Shown in pieces: positions 1-8,288 of a stretch of 64,000 bases of DNA. Under the pieces are notes generated by a model, which worked only from the letters and a program-made list of their open reading frames with translations, did not search any database and was not told where the DNA came from. The position numbers and the translations under genes are program-made. Position 1 is the first letter of the stretch. Each line of letters starts with the position of its first letter. The DNA is from Nocardioides sp. Root240 (GTDB taxonomy: Bacteria; Actinomycetota; Actinomycetes; Propionibacteriales; Nocardioidaceae), in assembly GCF_001428825.1 (NCBI RefSeq), contig NZ_LMIT01000001.1, positions 470,258-534,257 on the forward strand, given 5' to 3'.

Positions 1-451
1 GAAGTCGATGCTCAAGCGCAAGGAGGCTGCCTCGCAGCCCTCCGACTTCACCTCGGGCGAGTTCCGCCCCGTGATCGGCGACGACACGGTCGACCCGGCC
101 AAGGTGACCACGGTGCTGCTGGTCTCCGGCCGGCTCACGTGGGACCTCGTCGTCGAGCGGCAGAAGTCCAACCGCGAGGACGTCGCGATCCTGCGGGTCG
201 AGCAGCTCTACCCGTGGCCCGTCGAGGCCATCAAGGCCGAGCTGGCGAAGTACCCCGACGCCAAGGTCAAGTGGGTCCAGGACGAGCCCTACAACCAGGG
301 CCCGTGGCCGTCGTACTACCTCAACGTGGTGCCGCAGCTCGACCGCGCGATCGAGCCGGTGACCCGCAAGGCGTCCTCGACCACCGCCGTCGGCACGGCC
401 AAGCGCCACCTCGAGGAGGCCAAGGTCCTGATCGGCGAAGCCTTTGCCTGA
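1..451 (+). CDS. kgd: 2-oxoglutarate dehydrogenase/decarboxylase E1, C-terminal fragment
   Basis: This is the 3' end of a gene that begins before the window; the frame is open from base 2 and ends in TGA. The first residues, KSMLKRKEA, match the KSMLR motif near the C terminus of SucA/Kgd proteins. The rest follows that family: a segment on reading out a claim (VLLVSGR), the LEQLYPWP-like stretch, and WVQDEPYNQGPWPSYY near the end. The enzyme is thiamine-diphosphate dependent and decarboxylates 2-oxoglutarate in the TCA cycle. In actinobacteria the same polypeptide usually also carries an acyltransferase domain upstream, which cannot be seen here. A 14-bp hairpin starts at the stop codon. The family call is firm; kgd rather than odhA or sucA is a naming choice. 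Confidence 0.9.
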   Translation, partial: KSMLKRKEAASQPSDFTSGEFRPVIGDDTVDPAKVTTVLLVSGRLTWDLVVERQKSNREDVAILRVEQLYPWPVEAIKAELAKYPDAKVKWVQDEPYNQGPWPSYYLNVVPQLDRAIEPVTRKASSTTAVGTAKRHLEEAKVLIGEAFA

Positions 452-487
452 TCGTCGGACGTCCGAGGAACGAGGACGTCCGACGAT
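451..487 (+). terminator. Hairpin directly after kgd
   Basis: A perfect 14-bp inverted repeat (451-464 with 474-487) encloses the 9-base loop GAGGAACGA and begins at the last base of the kgd stop codon. There is no T tract. It probably ends or attenuates kgd transcription. The GAGGAACGA loop recurs in the repeats at 33.2 kb and 41.6 kb, so this may be one half of a dispersed palindromic element used as a terminator. Confidence 0.6.
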
Positions 488-497
488 CCCGCAGGCA

Positions 498-550
498 GGT
501 CGAGTAGGCGCACGGCCGAGGCACGAGGCCGTGACCGCCGTATCGAGACC
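498..550. repeat. Half copy of the GGTCGAGTAG dispersed palindromic repeat
   Basis: GGTCGAGTAG (498-507) is followed by a small hairpin with arms CACGGCC/GGCCGTG and then CGTATCGAGACC (539-550). The same order of blocks is seen at 33267-33319 and 41587-41639. The second half of the full element (GGTCTCGATACG to CTACTCGACC) is missing here. It sits between kgd and the small gene at 579. Confidence 0.65.
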
Positions 551-578
551 CATCGGCTGACATCACAGGAGTCGCAGC

Positions 579-755
579 ATGTACTTCACCGATCGCGGGA
601 TCGAGGAGCTCGAGCAGCGCCGGGGCGACGAGGAGGTCACCCTGGCCTGGCTCGGCGAGCGGCTCCAGGAGTTCGTCGACACCCACCCGGAGTTCGAGAC
701 GGCGGTCGAGCGGTTCGCCACCTGGCTGGCCCGGCTCGACGACCCCGAGGACTGA
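579..755 (+). CDS. DUF6104 family small protein
   Basis: A 58-residue acidic protein starting MYFTDRGIEELE and ending ARLDDPED. I recognise it as the DUF6104 family, short actinobacterial proteins of about 55-65 residues, often found just after the 2-oxoglutarate dehydrogenase gene as here. It has no signal peptide, membrane segment or cysteine. Predicted helices hold the pattern EELEQRRGDEEVTLAWLGERL. An AGGA Shine-Dalgarno lies 8 bases before the ATG. Its role is unknown; the neighbourhood suggests a link to the TCA-cycle enzyme, but that is inference. A strong hairpin terminator follows 15 bases after the stop. Confidence 0.8.
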   Translation: MYFTDRGIEELEQRRGDEEVTLAWLGERLQEFVDTHPEFETAVERFATWLARLDDPED

Positions 756-770
756 GGCAGCGCACGTACG

Positions 771-807
771 ACGAGGGCCCGGCGGAGATTCTCCGCCGGG
801 CCCTCGT
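771..807. terminator. Bidirectional hairpin terminator
   Basis: A perfect 17-bp inverted repeat (771-787 and 791-807) has a 3-base loop, ATT. It lies between the convergent DUF6104 gene and the MMPL gene, so it can serve both strands. There is no T tract, as is common in actinobacteria. Confidence 0.85.
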
Positions 808-830
808 CCGTGTCACTGCCCCCGTCCGGT

Positions 831-2936
831 TCAGGCCGGCACGCCCTCCGAGAGCCCGAACCGGCGGTGCAGGGCCCGGAGCGGCCGCGGCGCCCACCAC
901 GCCCGCTCCCCCAGCAGCCGGATGCTCGCCGGCACCAGCACGCCTCGCACGAGCGTGGCGTCGATCAGGATGGCCAGCCCGGTGCCGAGCCCGAAGAACT
1001 GGATGAAGCTCACCGAGCTGACCAGGAACGCGAAGAAGCTGATCGCGATCAGGGCCGCGGCCGTGCTGACGATCCGGCCGGTGTGGGCCAGTCCGTGGAC
1101 CAGGGCCTGCTCGTTGTCCCTGCCGAGGTCGCGCATCTCCTTGATCCGGCCCATCACGAAGACCTCGTAGTCCATCGACAGGCCGAAGGCGACGCAGAAG
1201 AGCAGCACCATCATGGAGCTGTCCATCGGCTGCGGCGTGAAGCCGAGCAGCCCCGCCAGGTGGCCGTCCTGGAACACCCACACCATCGCGCCGAGGGTGG
1301 CCGCGAGTCCGACCGCGTTGAGCAGCAGGGCCCGGACCGGCTGCACGACGCTGCCGGTGAACAGGAACAGGATCACCATCGTCGTCAGCACCAGCCACCC
1401 GGCGACGATCGGCAGCCGGTTGCCGATGCCGGTCATCTGGTCGTGCAGCTCGGCACTCGCGCCGCCGACCAGCGCCTCGACCCCGTCCGGCGGCGGCACC
1501 GCCCGCACGTCCTCGACCAGGTCGCGGGCCGCCCCCGAGCGCGGGTCGAGGTCGGTGACCACGGACACGAGCGAGGCACCCTCGCCGGGGCGGGTCTCGA
1601 TGCGGACCACGCCGGGCAGCGCGCCCAGCCGCTCGGCGTACGACGCCAGGTCGGCCTCGTCGACGGCCGAGGTCGTGACGACGGAGATCGGGTGGGTGCC
1701 GTCGCCCGCGAAGTCCTCGCGGAGCAGGTCGCCCGCCTGCCGGCTCGAGGCACTGGTCGGCAGCACGCGGTCGTCGGGGGTGCCGAGCTCGATGCCGGCG
1801 AGCGGCACGGCCATCAGCAGCAGGCCGGCGAGGACCGGCAGCGCGCTCAGCACCGGGCGGCGGACGACGAAGCGCGCGAGTCGCGCCCAGGCGGGCGCCT
1901 CCTCGCCGCGGATGCCGCGGACCCTCGGGACCCGCCAGGCGTCGATGCGGTCGCCGAGCAGGCTCAGTGCCGCGGGCAGGATCACGACCGCACTGAACGC
2001 GGTGATCAGCATGACGCCGATGCCGGCGTAGGCGAACGAGCGCAGGAAGTACATGGGAAAGACCAGCAGCGCGGACAGTGCGACGGCGACGGTGGTCGCG
2101 CTGAAGGTGATCGTGCGGCCGGCCGTCTCCACCGCCCGTCGCACGGCGGCCGTGTGGTCGCGTCCCGCCGCGCGCTCCTCGCGCACCCGCGCCACCATCA
2201 GCAGCCCGTAGTCGACCGCCAGGCCGAGGCCGAGGCCGGTGGTGAGGTTGACCGCGTAGATCGAGACGTCGGTGGCGGAGCCGAGGATCGAGAGCTCGGC
2301 GAACGTGCCGAGGATCGCGGCCATGCCGACGCCGAGGGTGACCAGGGCGCCCACGACGTTGCCGAACGCGAGCACCAGCAGGACGAGGATCAGCGGGATG
2401 GCGATGCTCTCGGCGAGGCCGAGGTCCTTGCCGATCTGGCTGCCGATCTCCTCCCCCACGACCTCACCGCCGCCGATGTCAACGCGGAGCGCGCCGTCGG
2501 TGGAGCCGTACTCGTCGAGCACCCTGCCCGGGTCGGCGTCGGTGCCCTTCGCCGTCGTCGCGGTGACCAAGGCGTGGCCGCCGTCGGTCGCACGGAGCGG
2601 ACCAGCCCGGCTGTCGAAGTACGACGTGACGTCGGCCAGGTCCGGGTCGGACCGCAGCCGCTCGGTCAGCTCGCGGCCCGCCGCGGCGGAGGCGGGCGAG
2701 TCGACGTCACCGTCGACGGCCTCGACGACGAGGACGTAGTCGGACGTACCGGCGAAGCGGTCCTCGAGCAGCGCGGCGGCCCGGCTGCTGTCGGAGGCGG
2801 GGTCGTCGAACCCCTCGGTCTCGAGCTTGCTGAACGCGCCCACGCCGACGACGGCGGCGAGCACCACCCCGAGCACACCCAGCGCGAGCACGCCGCGAGC
2901 CCGCCGGGTGACCAGGTCTCCGATCCAGCGGAACAT
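831..2936 (-). CDS. MMPL family (RND superfamily) transporter
   Basis: A 701-residue polytopic membrane protein of the MMPL/RND class. It shows the duplicated layout of the family: an N-terminal transmembrane helix (about residues 13-33), an extracytoplasmic domain, a block of five to six helices (about 170-340), then a second helix at about 368-390, a second loop domain and a second helix block that ends near the C terminus. Such proteins use the proton gradient to export lipids or hydrophobic compounds. The chosen ATG has GGAGGA four bases upstream; a TTG 12 bases further up would overlap that site. The gene diverges from a TetR-type regulator that probably controls it. The substrate cannot be told from the sequence. 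Confidence 0.88.
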   Translation of the reverse strand: MFRWIGDLVTRRARGVLALGVLGVVLAAVVGVGAFSKLETEGFDDPASDSSRAAALLEDRFAGTSDYVLVVEAVDGDVDSPASAAAGRELTERLRSDPDLADVTSYFDSRAGPLRATDGGHALVTATTAKGTDADPGRVLDEYGSTDGALRVDIGGGEVVGEEIGSQIGKDLGLAESIAIPLILVLLVLAFGNVVGALVTLGVGMAAILGTFAELSILGSATDVSIYAVNLTTGLGLGLAVDYGLLMVARVREERAAGRDHTAAVRRAVETAGRTITFSATTVAVALSALLVFPMYFLRSFAYAGIGVMLITAFSAVVILPAALSLLGDRIDAWRVPRVRGIRGEEAPAWARLARFVVRRPVLSALPVLAGLLLMAVPLAGIELGTPDDRVLPTSASSRQAGDLLREDFAGDGTHPISVVTTSAVDEADLASYAERLGALPGVVRIETRPGEGASLVSVVTDLDPRSGAARDLVEDVRAVPPPDGVEALVGGASAELHDQMTGIGNRLPIVAGWLVLTTMVILFLFTGSVVQPVRALLLNAVGLAATLGAMVWVFQDGHLAGLLGFTPQPMDSSMMVLLFCVAFGLSMDYEVFVMGRIKEMRDLGRDNEQALVHGLAHTGRIVSTAAALIAISFFAFLVSSVSFIQFFGLGTGLAILIDATLVRGVLVPASIRLLGERAWWAPRPLRALHRRFGLSEGVPA

Positions 2937-2947
2937 GGCTTCCTCCA

Positions 2948-3007
2948 ATGTGTACGGACGTAAACTTTGTGGGTGTTAACTTGGCATGGATGTGTACGGG
3001 TGTCAAC
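2948..3007. promoter_or_regulatory. Divergent promoter with repeated boxes, likely TetR operator
   Basis: The short gap between the MMPL and TetR genes holds an imperfect direct repeat, 2948-2965 and 2990-3007, identical at 15 of 18 positions (ATGTGTACGG, then GTNAAC). A third partial copy ends at 2980 in GTGTTAAC. Within the first copy TACG-GA-CGTA is an inverted repeat. Such repeats in a divergent TetR/exporter gap are a likely binding site for the regulator; this is inference from position. Confidence 0.55.
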
Positions 3008-3661
3008 ATGTCTCCCGTGAACGATGCGAGCCGCAGCAGGTACCACCACGGTGACCTGCGCAACGCCCTGGCCCGGGCCGCCGCCGAGCTGGCCACGACC
3101 GGCGGCCCCGACGCCGTGACCATCCGCGGCGCGGCCCGCGAGGTGGGCGTGACCCCCACGGCGGCGTACCGGCACTTCGCGAACCAGTCCGACCTGCTCG
3201 AGGCCGCGCGCGCCCTGGCCATGGACGGGATGGCCGCCGCGATGGCGGACTTCCTGCAGCGCGTGCCCGAGGACGCGGACCCGGTCGCCCGCGCGATCGA
3301 CCGGCTGGAGTCGACCGGACGCGGCTACATCCGGTTCGCGCTCGACGAGCCGGGGATCTTCCGCACCTGCTTCACCGGTCAGCTCCGGGCGCCGTCGGAG
3401 CCGGTGCCGACGGACCCCGACCCGTACGTCCTGCTCGGCACGATGCTCGACGAGCTGGTGGCGGTCGGCTACCTCGCGCCCGAGGACCGGCCGGGCGCCG
3501 AGGCCGGGCCGTGGGCCGCGGTGCACGGACTGGCGATGCTGCTCATCGACGGCCCGCTCAAGGACATGCCCGACGCCGAGCGGGAGGCCGCGATCGACCG
3601 GACGCTGGAGATGACCACCCGCGGACTGGCCACCGGCCCCGCGGCCCGGCCGAAGCACTAG
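3008..3661 (+). CDS. TetR family transcriptional regulator with WHG-type C-terminal domain
   Basis: A 217-residue regulator. The N-terminal helix-turn-helix is clear: YHHGDLRNALARAAAELA, then TIRGAAREVGVTPTAAYRHF and DLLEAAR. The YHHGDLR opening is typical of TetR proteins with the WHG (TetR_C_33) ligand domain, and the rest fits that class in length. An ATG at 3008 is preferred because the conserved start lies right after it; in-frame starts from 2948 would run through the repeated operator boxes. It is divergent from the MMPL exporter gene, so it is probably a local repressor that releases in response to an exported hydrophobic molecule. The ligand is unknown. Confidence 0.85.
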   Translation: MSPVNDASRSRYHHGDLRNALARAAAELATTGGPDAVTIRGAAREVGVTPTAAYRHFANQSDLLEAARALAMDGMAAAMADFLQRVPEDADPVARAIDRLESTGRGYIRFALDEPGIFRTCFTGQLRAPSEPVPTDPDPYVLLGTMLDELVAVGYLAPEDRPGAEAGPWAAVHGLAMLLIDGPLKDMPDAEREAAIDRTLEMTTRGLATGPAARPKH

Positions 3662-3671
3662 TCTCGGCCGG

Positions 3672-4349
3672 GTGAGCGAGGAGCTGATCGACTACGCGCA
3701 GTGGGGTGAGCGGTTCTTCACGACCGCCGTGACCGTCGAGCGCGTGCTCAACGGGGTCAACGTGCTGTCCGGACGGCCGATCGACGTCGGCCCGCTCGGC
3801 GTCGGGCCGGGCCGGATCGCGAAGGTGACGGCGCAGGGCCGGATCGGCACCGCCACCGGCCAGCGCGTCGGCGCCAGCCCCGTCTCCTTCCACGTCGACC
3901 TCCCGGTCACGCTGAAGTTCAGCATCGACCTCGGCATGGACAAGCAGAACTTCGACGCCGACATCACCGTGCCGCTGGTCATCACCGCGCACGGCCGCGC
4001 CGACCTGGCGATCGCCCTCGAGGTCACACCGCCGGAGACCAACCAGGTCGTCGTACGGCTGAAGGCGCAGGGGCTGCGCGCGTCGCTGACGAGCAAGGCC
4101 GCCAACGTCGAGGGCGAGCTGCGCCGCTTCGTCGCGAAGTACGTCGCCAAGGAGCTCGACAAGCCCTACGTCCGCGACGCCACGGTCATCGACGTCGGCG
4201 CCGCGATCGAGAAGGCGGCCGCCGGGTTGGGCCCGCGCGAGGAGAGCCCGATGGCCGACGAGCTCACCGACGACCTGCCCGCCGCCATGGAGGCGGAGCT
4301 GGAGCACACCGCCCAGCTGTTCATCGACTCGAGCGAGGACCCCGAGTGA
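3672..4349 (+). CDS. Conserved hypothetical protein (lipid-binding-like beta-rich protein)
   Basis: A 225-residue protein with no signal peptide or membrane segment. I recognise no named domain. The first 170 residues alternate beta-like segments with conserved-looking phrases (GRPIDVGPLGVGPGRIAKV, LPVTLKFSIDLGMDKQNFDADI, RRFVAKYVAKELDKPYVRDA), followed by an acidic tail. The amphipathic beta pattern might suggest a hydrophobic-ligand fold, but that is a guess. It starts with GTG seven bases after a TAGTCT box (3659-3664), which suggests a leaderless transcript of its own. Its stop overlaps the GTG of the next gene, so the two are translationally coupled and probably act together. Confidence 0.6.
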   Translation: MSEELIDYAQWGERFFTTAVTVERVLNGVNVLSGRPIDVGPLGVGPGRIAKVTAQGRIGTATGQRVGASPVSFHVDLPVTLKFSIDLGMDKQNFDADITVPLVITAHGRADLAIALEVTPPETNQVVVRLKAQGLRASLTSKAANVEGELRRFVAKYVAKELDKPYVRDATVIDVGAAIEKAAAGLGPREESPMADELTDDLPAAMEAELEHTAQLFIDSSEDPE

Positions 4350-4951
4350 AGCCCTATCCCCCGGCGCCGTGGCACATGCACGGCTCCCTGTGGCTGTCCG
4401 CCTTCAAACTGCGCGAGGACGTCGACGAGCGCCACCCCGCCGGGACGTACGGCGTCGCACTGGTCTCCTACGAGGACCCGAGCCCGTTGACCTACCACGA
4501 GCTCCTCGTCGCCCGGACCACCACGAATCGCGCCGGCAAGGGTGCCGTGACGATCACCGACATCTGGGTGGACTCCGCGGCCTCGCAGGCCGGTGGCCGC
4601 GAGCTGTGGGCGATCCCCAAGGAGCTGTGCGACTTCGACATGGAGAGCAGCTTCCGCGGCCCGGTCACCTCGACCGACTGGACGGCCACGATCGACCGGC
4701 GCCCGATCGTCTCGGCCCAGTTCACCGACGTCTCGCGCGCGGCGATCCGGATGCCGTTCACCGGCCTGGTCGAGCAGCCCGGCATCGCCGAGCACCCCGA
4801 GATCGCCGACGTGGTGATGAAGGGCAACGCCAAGGCATTCCCCTGCCGATCGCGCTGGAGCTTCGCCAGCGACGGGCCCCTCGCGTTCCTGCAGGGGGCC
4901 CGTCGGCTGGGGTCGTTCCGGATGGCGGGCTTCCGGCTCGCCTTCGAGTAG
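4346..4951 (+). CDS. Acetoacetate decarboxylase family protein
   Basis: A 201-residue protein of the ADC family. The signature segment GGRELWAIPKEL (residues 83-94) matches the region around the Schiff-base lysine of acetoacetate decarboxylase. The first lysine of the usual PKK is kept (Lys92) but the second is glutamate (Glu93). In the classic enzyme the pair is Lys115-Lys116, so true decarboxylase activity is uncertain; many family members act on other substrates. It starts with GTG in a GTGA overlap with the preceding gene. It converges on ptsH with only five bases between the stops. I call the family with confidence and leave the reaction open. Confidence 0.8.
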   Translation: MKPYPPAPWHMHGSLWLSAFKLREDVDERHPAGTYGVALVSYEDPSPLTYHELLVARTTTNRAGKGAVTITDIWVDSAASQAGGRELWAIPKELCDFDMESSFRGPVTSTDWTATIDRRPIVSAQFTDVSRAAIRMPFTGLVEQPGIAEHPEIADVVMKGNAKAFPCRSRWSFASDGPLAFLQGARRLGSFRMAGFRLAFE

Positions 4952-4956
4952 CCGGA

Positions 4957-5217
4957 CTACTCCGCGTCGAGGTCCTGCTCGACGAGGGCAGCGATCGCGG
5001 CGACGTCCGCCTCCACCTCGCCGGAGACCTCGACCTGGTCGCCGTTGCCGGCACCGAGGGTCATGATCAGCAGCGCGGAGCTGGCGTCGACAGCCTCGTC
5101 GCCGGGAACCCCGAGGAGGACCTCGGAGTCGAGCTCGGCCGCGGCCTCGGAGATGATCGCGGCGGGACGGGCGTGGAGGCCGACGGCGGAGCCGACGGTC
5201 ACGGTCACGGTGTGCAT
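4957..5217 (-). CDS. ptsH: Phosphocarrier protein HPr
   Basis: An 86-residue HPr, the usual length. His15 sits in GLHARPA and is the residue phosphorylated by enzyme I; Ser46 lies in DASSALLIM, the regulatory-site region. HPr carries phosphate from enzyme I to the IIA domain of the fructose permease just upstream. It is the last gene of the fruR-fruK-fruA-ptsH run, 33 bases after fruA, so it is likely co-transcribed with the permease. The AAGAACC-type region before the ATG (rc of 5218-5226, GAGGAAGAACC) gives a good ribosome site. Confidence 0.95.
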   Translation of the reverse strand: MHTVTVTVGSAVGLHARPAAIISEAAAELDSEVLLGVPGDEAVDASSALLIMTLGAGNGDQVEVSGEVEADVAAIAALVEQDLDAE

Positions 5218-5250
5218 GGTTCTTCCTCTCGGTCGGTACGACGGATCGTC

Positions 5251-7314
5251 TCAGGCGGCGACGGTCTCGAGCGTGACGTCGACCGGCGTCGTGCGCCCGA
5301 TCGACTTGAGGGCCACCACGGCAGCAGCAGCGACGACCGTGCCCGCGACGAGGGCGATGAAGAACCCGAGCACGCCGTCCACGGCGAAGAGCACGAAGAT
5401 GCCTCCGTGCGGTGCCCGCAGGCTGACGTCGAGCGCCTCGGCGAGGCCTCCCGTGACCGCACTGCCGAGCACGATCGACGGGATCACCCGCAGCGGGTCG
5501 GCGGCGGCGAACGGGATCGCCCCCTCGGAGATGAACGACGCACCGAGCAGCCAGGCGGCCTTGCCGTTCTCCCGCTCCGCGGAGGTGAACAGGTTCGGTC
5601 GGACGACGGTGGCCAGCGCCAGGGCCAGCGGCGGCACCATGCCGGCGAGCATCACGGCCGCCATGATCTTCAGCTCGGGGGCGTCGCTGGCCAGGCTCGC
5701 GCCGCCGATGCCGACGACGGCGAAGCTGTAGGCGACCTTGTTGAGCGGGCCGCCCATGTCGAAGGCCATCATCATGCCGAGGACGACACCCAGGATGATC
5801 GCGTTGGACCCGCTCATCTCGTTGAGGCCGTCGCTCAGGCGCTCCATCAGCCAGGTGATCGGGCGGCCCAGCAGGAGCAGCATGATCAGTCCCGCGACGA
5901 TGCTGGTGACCAGCGGGATCACCAGCACCGGCATCAGGCCGCGCGCCCAGGTCGGCACCCGCCAGCGCGAGACCCAGAGCGCGATGACGCCGGCGAGGGT
6001 GCCGCCGACGATGGCGCCGATGAACCCGGTCTGCGGTGCATCCGGGGACACGGCACCCACACTGCCGAACGCGGCGAGGTTGGTGGCGAGGGCGCCCATG
6101 ATGAAGCCCGGCGCCAGGCCGGGCCGGTCGGCGATCGCGTAGGCGATGTAGCCGGCGAGCGCGGGCACGAACAGCGCGAACGCGGCCTTGCCGATCACGA
6201 ACAGCAGCACACCGAGGTACAGCAGCACGCCCGAGTCGAACGCGACGTGGTCCAGGCCGTACGCCGCCGCGGACGGCGGGTCGAACAGGCTGTGCTTGAC
6301 GAGGATGTCGCCCGCGACGTTGGCACTGTCGTAGCCGCCCAGCAGGAAGCCGAGCGCGATCAGGAGACCGCCGGCCGCGACGAACGGGATCATGTACGAC
6401 ACGCCGGTCATCAGCACGCGACGGGCCCGGCCACCCCACGACTCCCCCGCAGTCGCCGTGGGGTCGCCGGCCGTCGCCGAGCCCTCGACCCGCGCCGCGG
6501 CCGGGTCGTCCGCCGCGCGCAGCGCCTCGGCGATGACGGCGTCACCGTCGTCGATCGGCCGCTTCACACCCATGGAGACGACCGGCTTGCCAGCGAAGCG
6601 GTGCTTGTCGCGCACGCCCACGTCGGTCGCGAAGACCACCGCGTCGGCGGCCGCGATCGTGGCCGCGGGCAAGGGCGTCGACCCGGCCGAGCCCTGGGTC
6701 TCGACGGCGATCTCGACACCGGCACGTGACGCGGCGGCCTCGAGCGCCTCGGCCGCCATGTAGGTGTGCGCGATGCCGGTCGGGCACGACGTCACGGCCA
6801 CGAGGCGTCGTACGACGGCCGGGCCGGCCACGGCAGGAGCCGGGGCCTGCGCGGGCGCGGCCGGCGGGTCCACCACGGCCTGGACGATGGCGACCACGGC
6901 CTCCGGCGTGGCGGCCGAGCGCAGCGCGTCGGTGAACTCCGGCTTCACCAGCGACCGGGCCAGCTTGGCGAGGATCTGCAGGTGCGCGTTGCCGCCGCCC
7001 TCGGGCGCGGCGATCAGGAACACCAGGTCGGCCACGCCGTCCTTGGCCCCGAAGTCGACGCCGGGCTGGAGCCGGGCGAAGGCGAGCGTCGGCTCGGTGA
7101 CCGCGGTCGAGCGGCAGTGCGGGATGGCGATGCCGTCCTTCATGCCCGTCGCGGACTTCGCCTCGCGGGCGTGGAGGTCGGCGCGCAGCTGCTCGACGTC
7201 GGTCGCGCGACCGGCCTCGGTCACGCGGGCGGCGAGCGCGGCGATCACGGCGTCCTTGTCGGCGCCGAGCTCGTCGTCGAGGCTGACCAGCGCGGCTGTC
7301 ATCAGCTCTGCCAT
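5251..7314 (-). CDS. fruA: PTS fructose permease, EIIABC fused
   Basis: A 687-residue fused permease. Domain order is IIA (residues 1-150, active His66 in GIAIPHCRS), an alanine/proline linker, IIB (about 170-270, phosphocysteine Cys177 in TSCPTGIAHTYMAAE) and IIC (about 296-687, many membrane helices starting VLMTGVSYMIPFVAAGG). It takes up fructose and releases fructose 1-phosphate, which fruK upstream converts on. The start overlaps the end of fruK by 13 bases, so translation is coupled. All three phosphotransfer sites are intact. Specificity for fructose follows from the family and from fruK. Confidence 0.95.
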   Translation of the reverse strand: MAELMTAALVSLDDELGADKDAVIAALAARVTEAGRATDVEQLRADLHAREAKSATGMKDGIAIPHCRSTAVTEPTLAFARLQPGVDFGAKDGVADLVFLIAAPEGGGNAHLQILAKLARSLVKPEFTDALRSAATPEAVVAIVQAVVDPPAAPAQAPAPAVAGPAVVRRLVAVTSCPTGIAHTYMAAEALEAAASRAGVEIAVETQGSAGSTPLPAATIAAADAVVFATDVGVRDKHRFAGKPVVSMGVKRPIDDGDAVIAEALRAADDPAAARVEGSATAGDPTATAGESWGGRARRVLMTGVSYMIPFVAAGGLLIALGFLLGGYDSANVAGDILVKHSLFDPPSAAAYGLDHVAFDSGVLLYLGVLLFVIGKAAFALFVPALAGYIAYAIADRPGLAPGFIMGALATNLAAFGSVGAVSPDAPQTGFIGAIVGGTLAGVIALWVSRWRVPTWARGLMPVLVIPLVTSIVAGLIMLLLLGRPITWLMERLSDGLNEMSGSNAIILGVVLGMMMAFDMGGPLNKVAYSFAVVGIGGASLASDAPELKIMAAVMLAGMVPPLALALATVVRPNLFTSAERENGKAAWLLGASFISEGAIPFAAADPLRVIPSIVLGSAVTGGLAEALDVSLRAPHGGIFVLFAVDGVLGFFIALVAGTVVAAAAVVALKSIGRTTPVDVTLETVAA

Positions 7315-8288
7315 GAGGGTTCTCCTTCGTGGGCGGTGGCGCTCAGGTCGAGCGCACGTACCCGGACCTCGTGGATCCGGACGTCATCGGGGGTGGGCAC
7401 GGTGGTGCCGGGGAGGCCGGCGGCGGCACTCCCCCAGGCCACGGCGGCGGCGAGCCGCTCGGGGGCGGGAGCGCCGGCGAGGTCGGCGGCGAGGTAGCCG
7501 AACAGGCTGCTGTCGCCGGCACCGACGGTGCTGACGACCCGGGTGGGCGGGGGTACGGCGTGCCAGGCGCCGGTCGCGTCGACGAGCACCGCGCCCGCGC
7601 CGCCGAGCGTGGCGAGCACGGCACCGACACCCCGGTCGACCAGCGTGCGCGCCGCGGTCGCGACGAGGGCGGGGTCACCCTCGAGCGCGGACTCGTCGGC
7701 ACCGACGATGGAGGCCAGCTCCTCGGCGTTGGGCTTCAGCAGGGACGGCGCGGTGCCGCGGGCGAGCCCGGCGACGACGGCCTCCAGCGCGGCGTCGCTC
7801 GTGTCGACCGCCACCCGGCGGCCGGTCGCGCGCAGCCGGGCGGCCAGGTCGGCGTACCAGTCGTCGGGGGCGCCGGGCGGCAGCGACCCCGCGAGCACGA
7901 CCCAGCCGTCGGCGGGCTGCGCCAGCACCTGATCGGCGAGGGCGTCGAGGTCGGCCACGGAGACCGAGGCACCCGCAGCGTTGAGCTTGGTCGTCGTGCC
8001 GTCGGGCTCGGTCAGGGTCAGGTTGACCCTCATCGGCCCGGCGGGCGGCACCGGCGCGCTCGGCACACCGAGCCGGTCCAGCTCGGCGACGAACGGGTCG
8101 TCAGGAGCGACCGGCAGCACCGCGCAGGTCGGTACGCCGGCGGCGACACAGGCGCGTGAGATGTTCACGCCCTTGCCGCCCGGCTGGTCGAGGGCGTCCG
8201 CCACCCGGTGGACGCCGCCGCGCACCAGCGCGTCCGGCAGCACCAGGGTGCGGTCGATGCTCGGGTTGGGGGTGACGGTGACGATCAC
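7302..8288 (-). CDS. fruK: 1-phosphofructokinase
   Basis: A 328-residue kinase of the PfkB family. It opens MIVTVTPNPSIDRTL, as 1-phosphofructokinases do, carries the sugar-binding GGKGVNISRA near residue 38, and ends with the ATP-site motif TVGAGDSSL (about 262), whose Asp is the catalytic base. It makes fructose 1,6-bisphosphate from the fructose 1-phosphate delivered by FruA. It overlaps fruR by four bases (ATGA) and fruA by 13, the classic fructose operon order. Confidence 0.94.
   Translation of the reverse strand: MIVTVTPNPSIDRTLVLPDALVRGGVHRVADALDQPGGKGVNISRACVAAGVPTCAVLPVAPDDPFVAELDRLGVPSAPVPPAGPMRVNLTLTEPDGTTTKLNAAGASVSVADLDALADQVLAQPADGWVVLAGSLPPGAPDDWYADLAARLRATGRRVAVDTSDAALEAVVAGLARGTAPSLLKPNAEELASIVGADESALEGDPALVATAARTLVDRGVGAVLATLGGAGAVLVDATGAWHAVPPPTRVVSTVGAGDSSLFGYLAADLAGAPAPERLAAAVAWGSAAAGLPGTTVPTPDDVRIHEVRVRALDLSATAHEGEPSWQS

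Noticed and set aside
810..2963. Long plus-strand open frame over the MMPL gene
   Set aside because: Its product is low in hydrophobic residues and looks like no protein family; the minus strand encodes a clear MMPL transporter.
4946..4962. Terminator between the ADC-family gene and ptsH
   Set aside because: GAGTAG and CTACTC can pair, but the stem has only six pairs and lies over both stop codons. Too weak to call.
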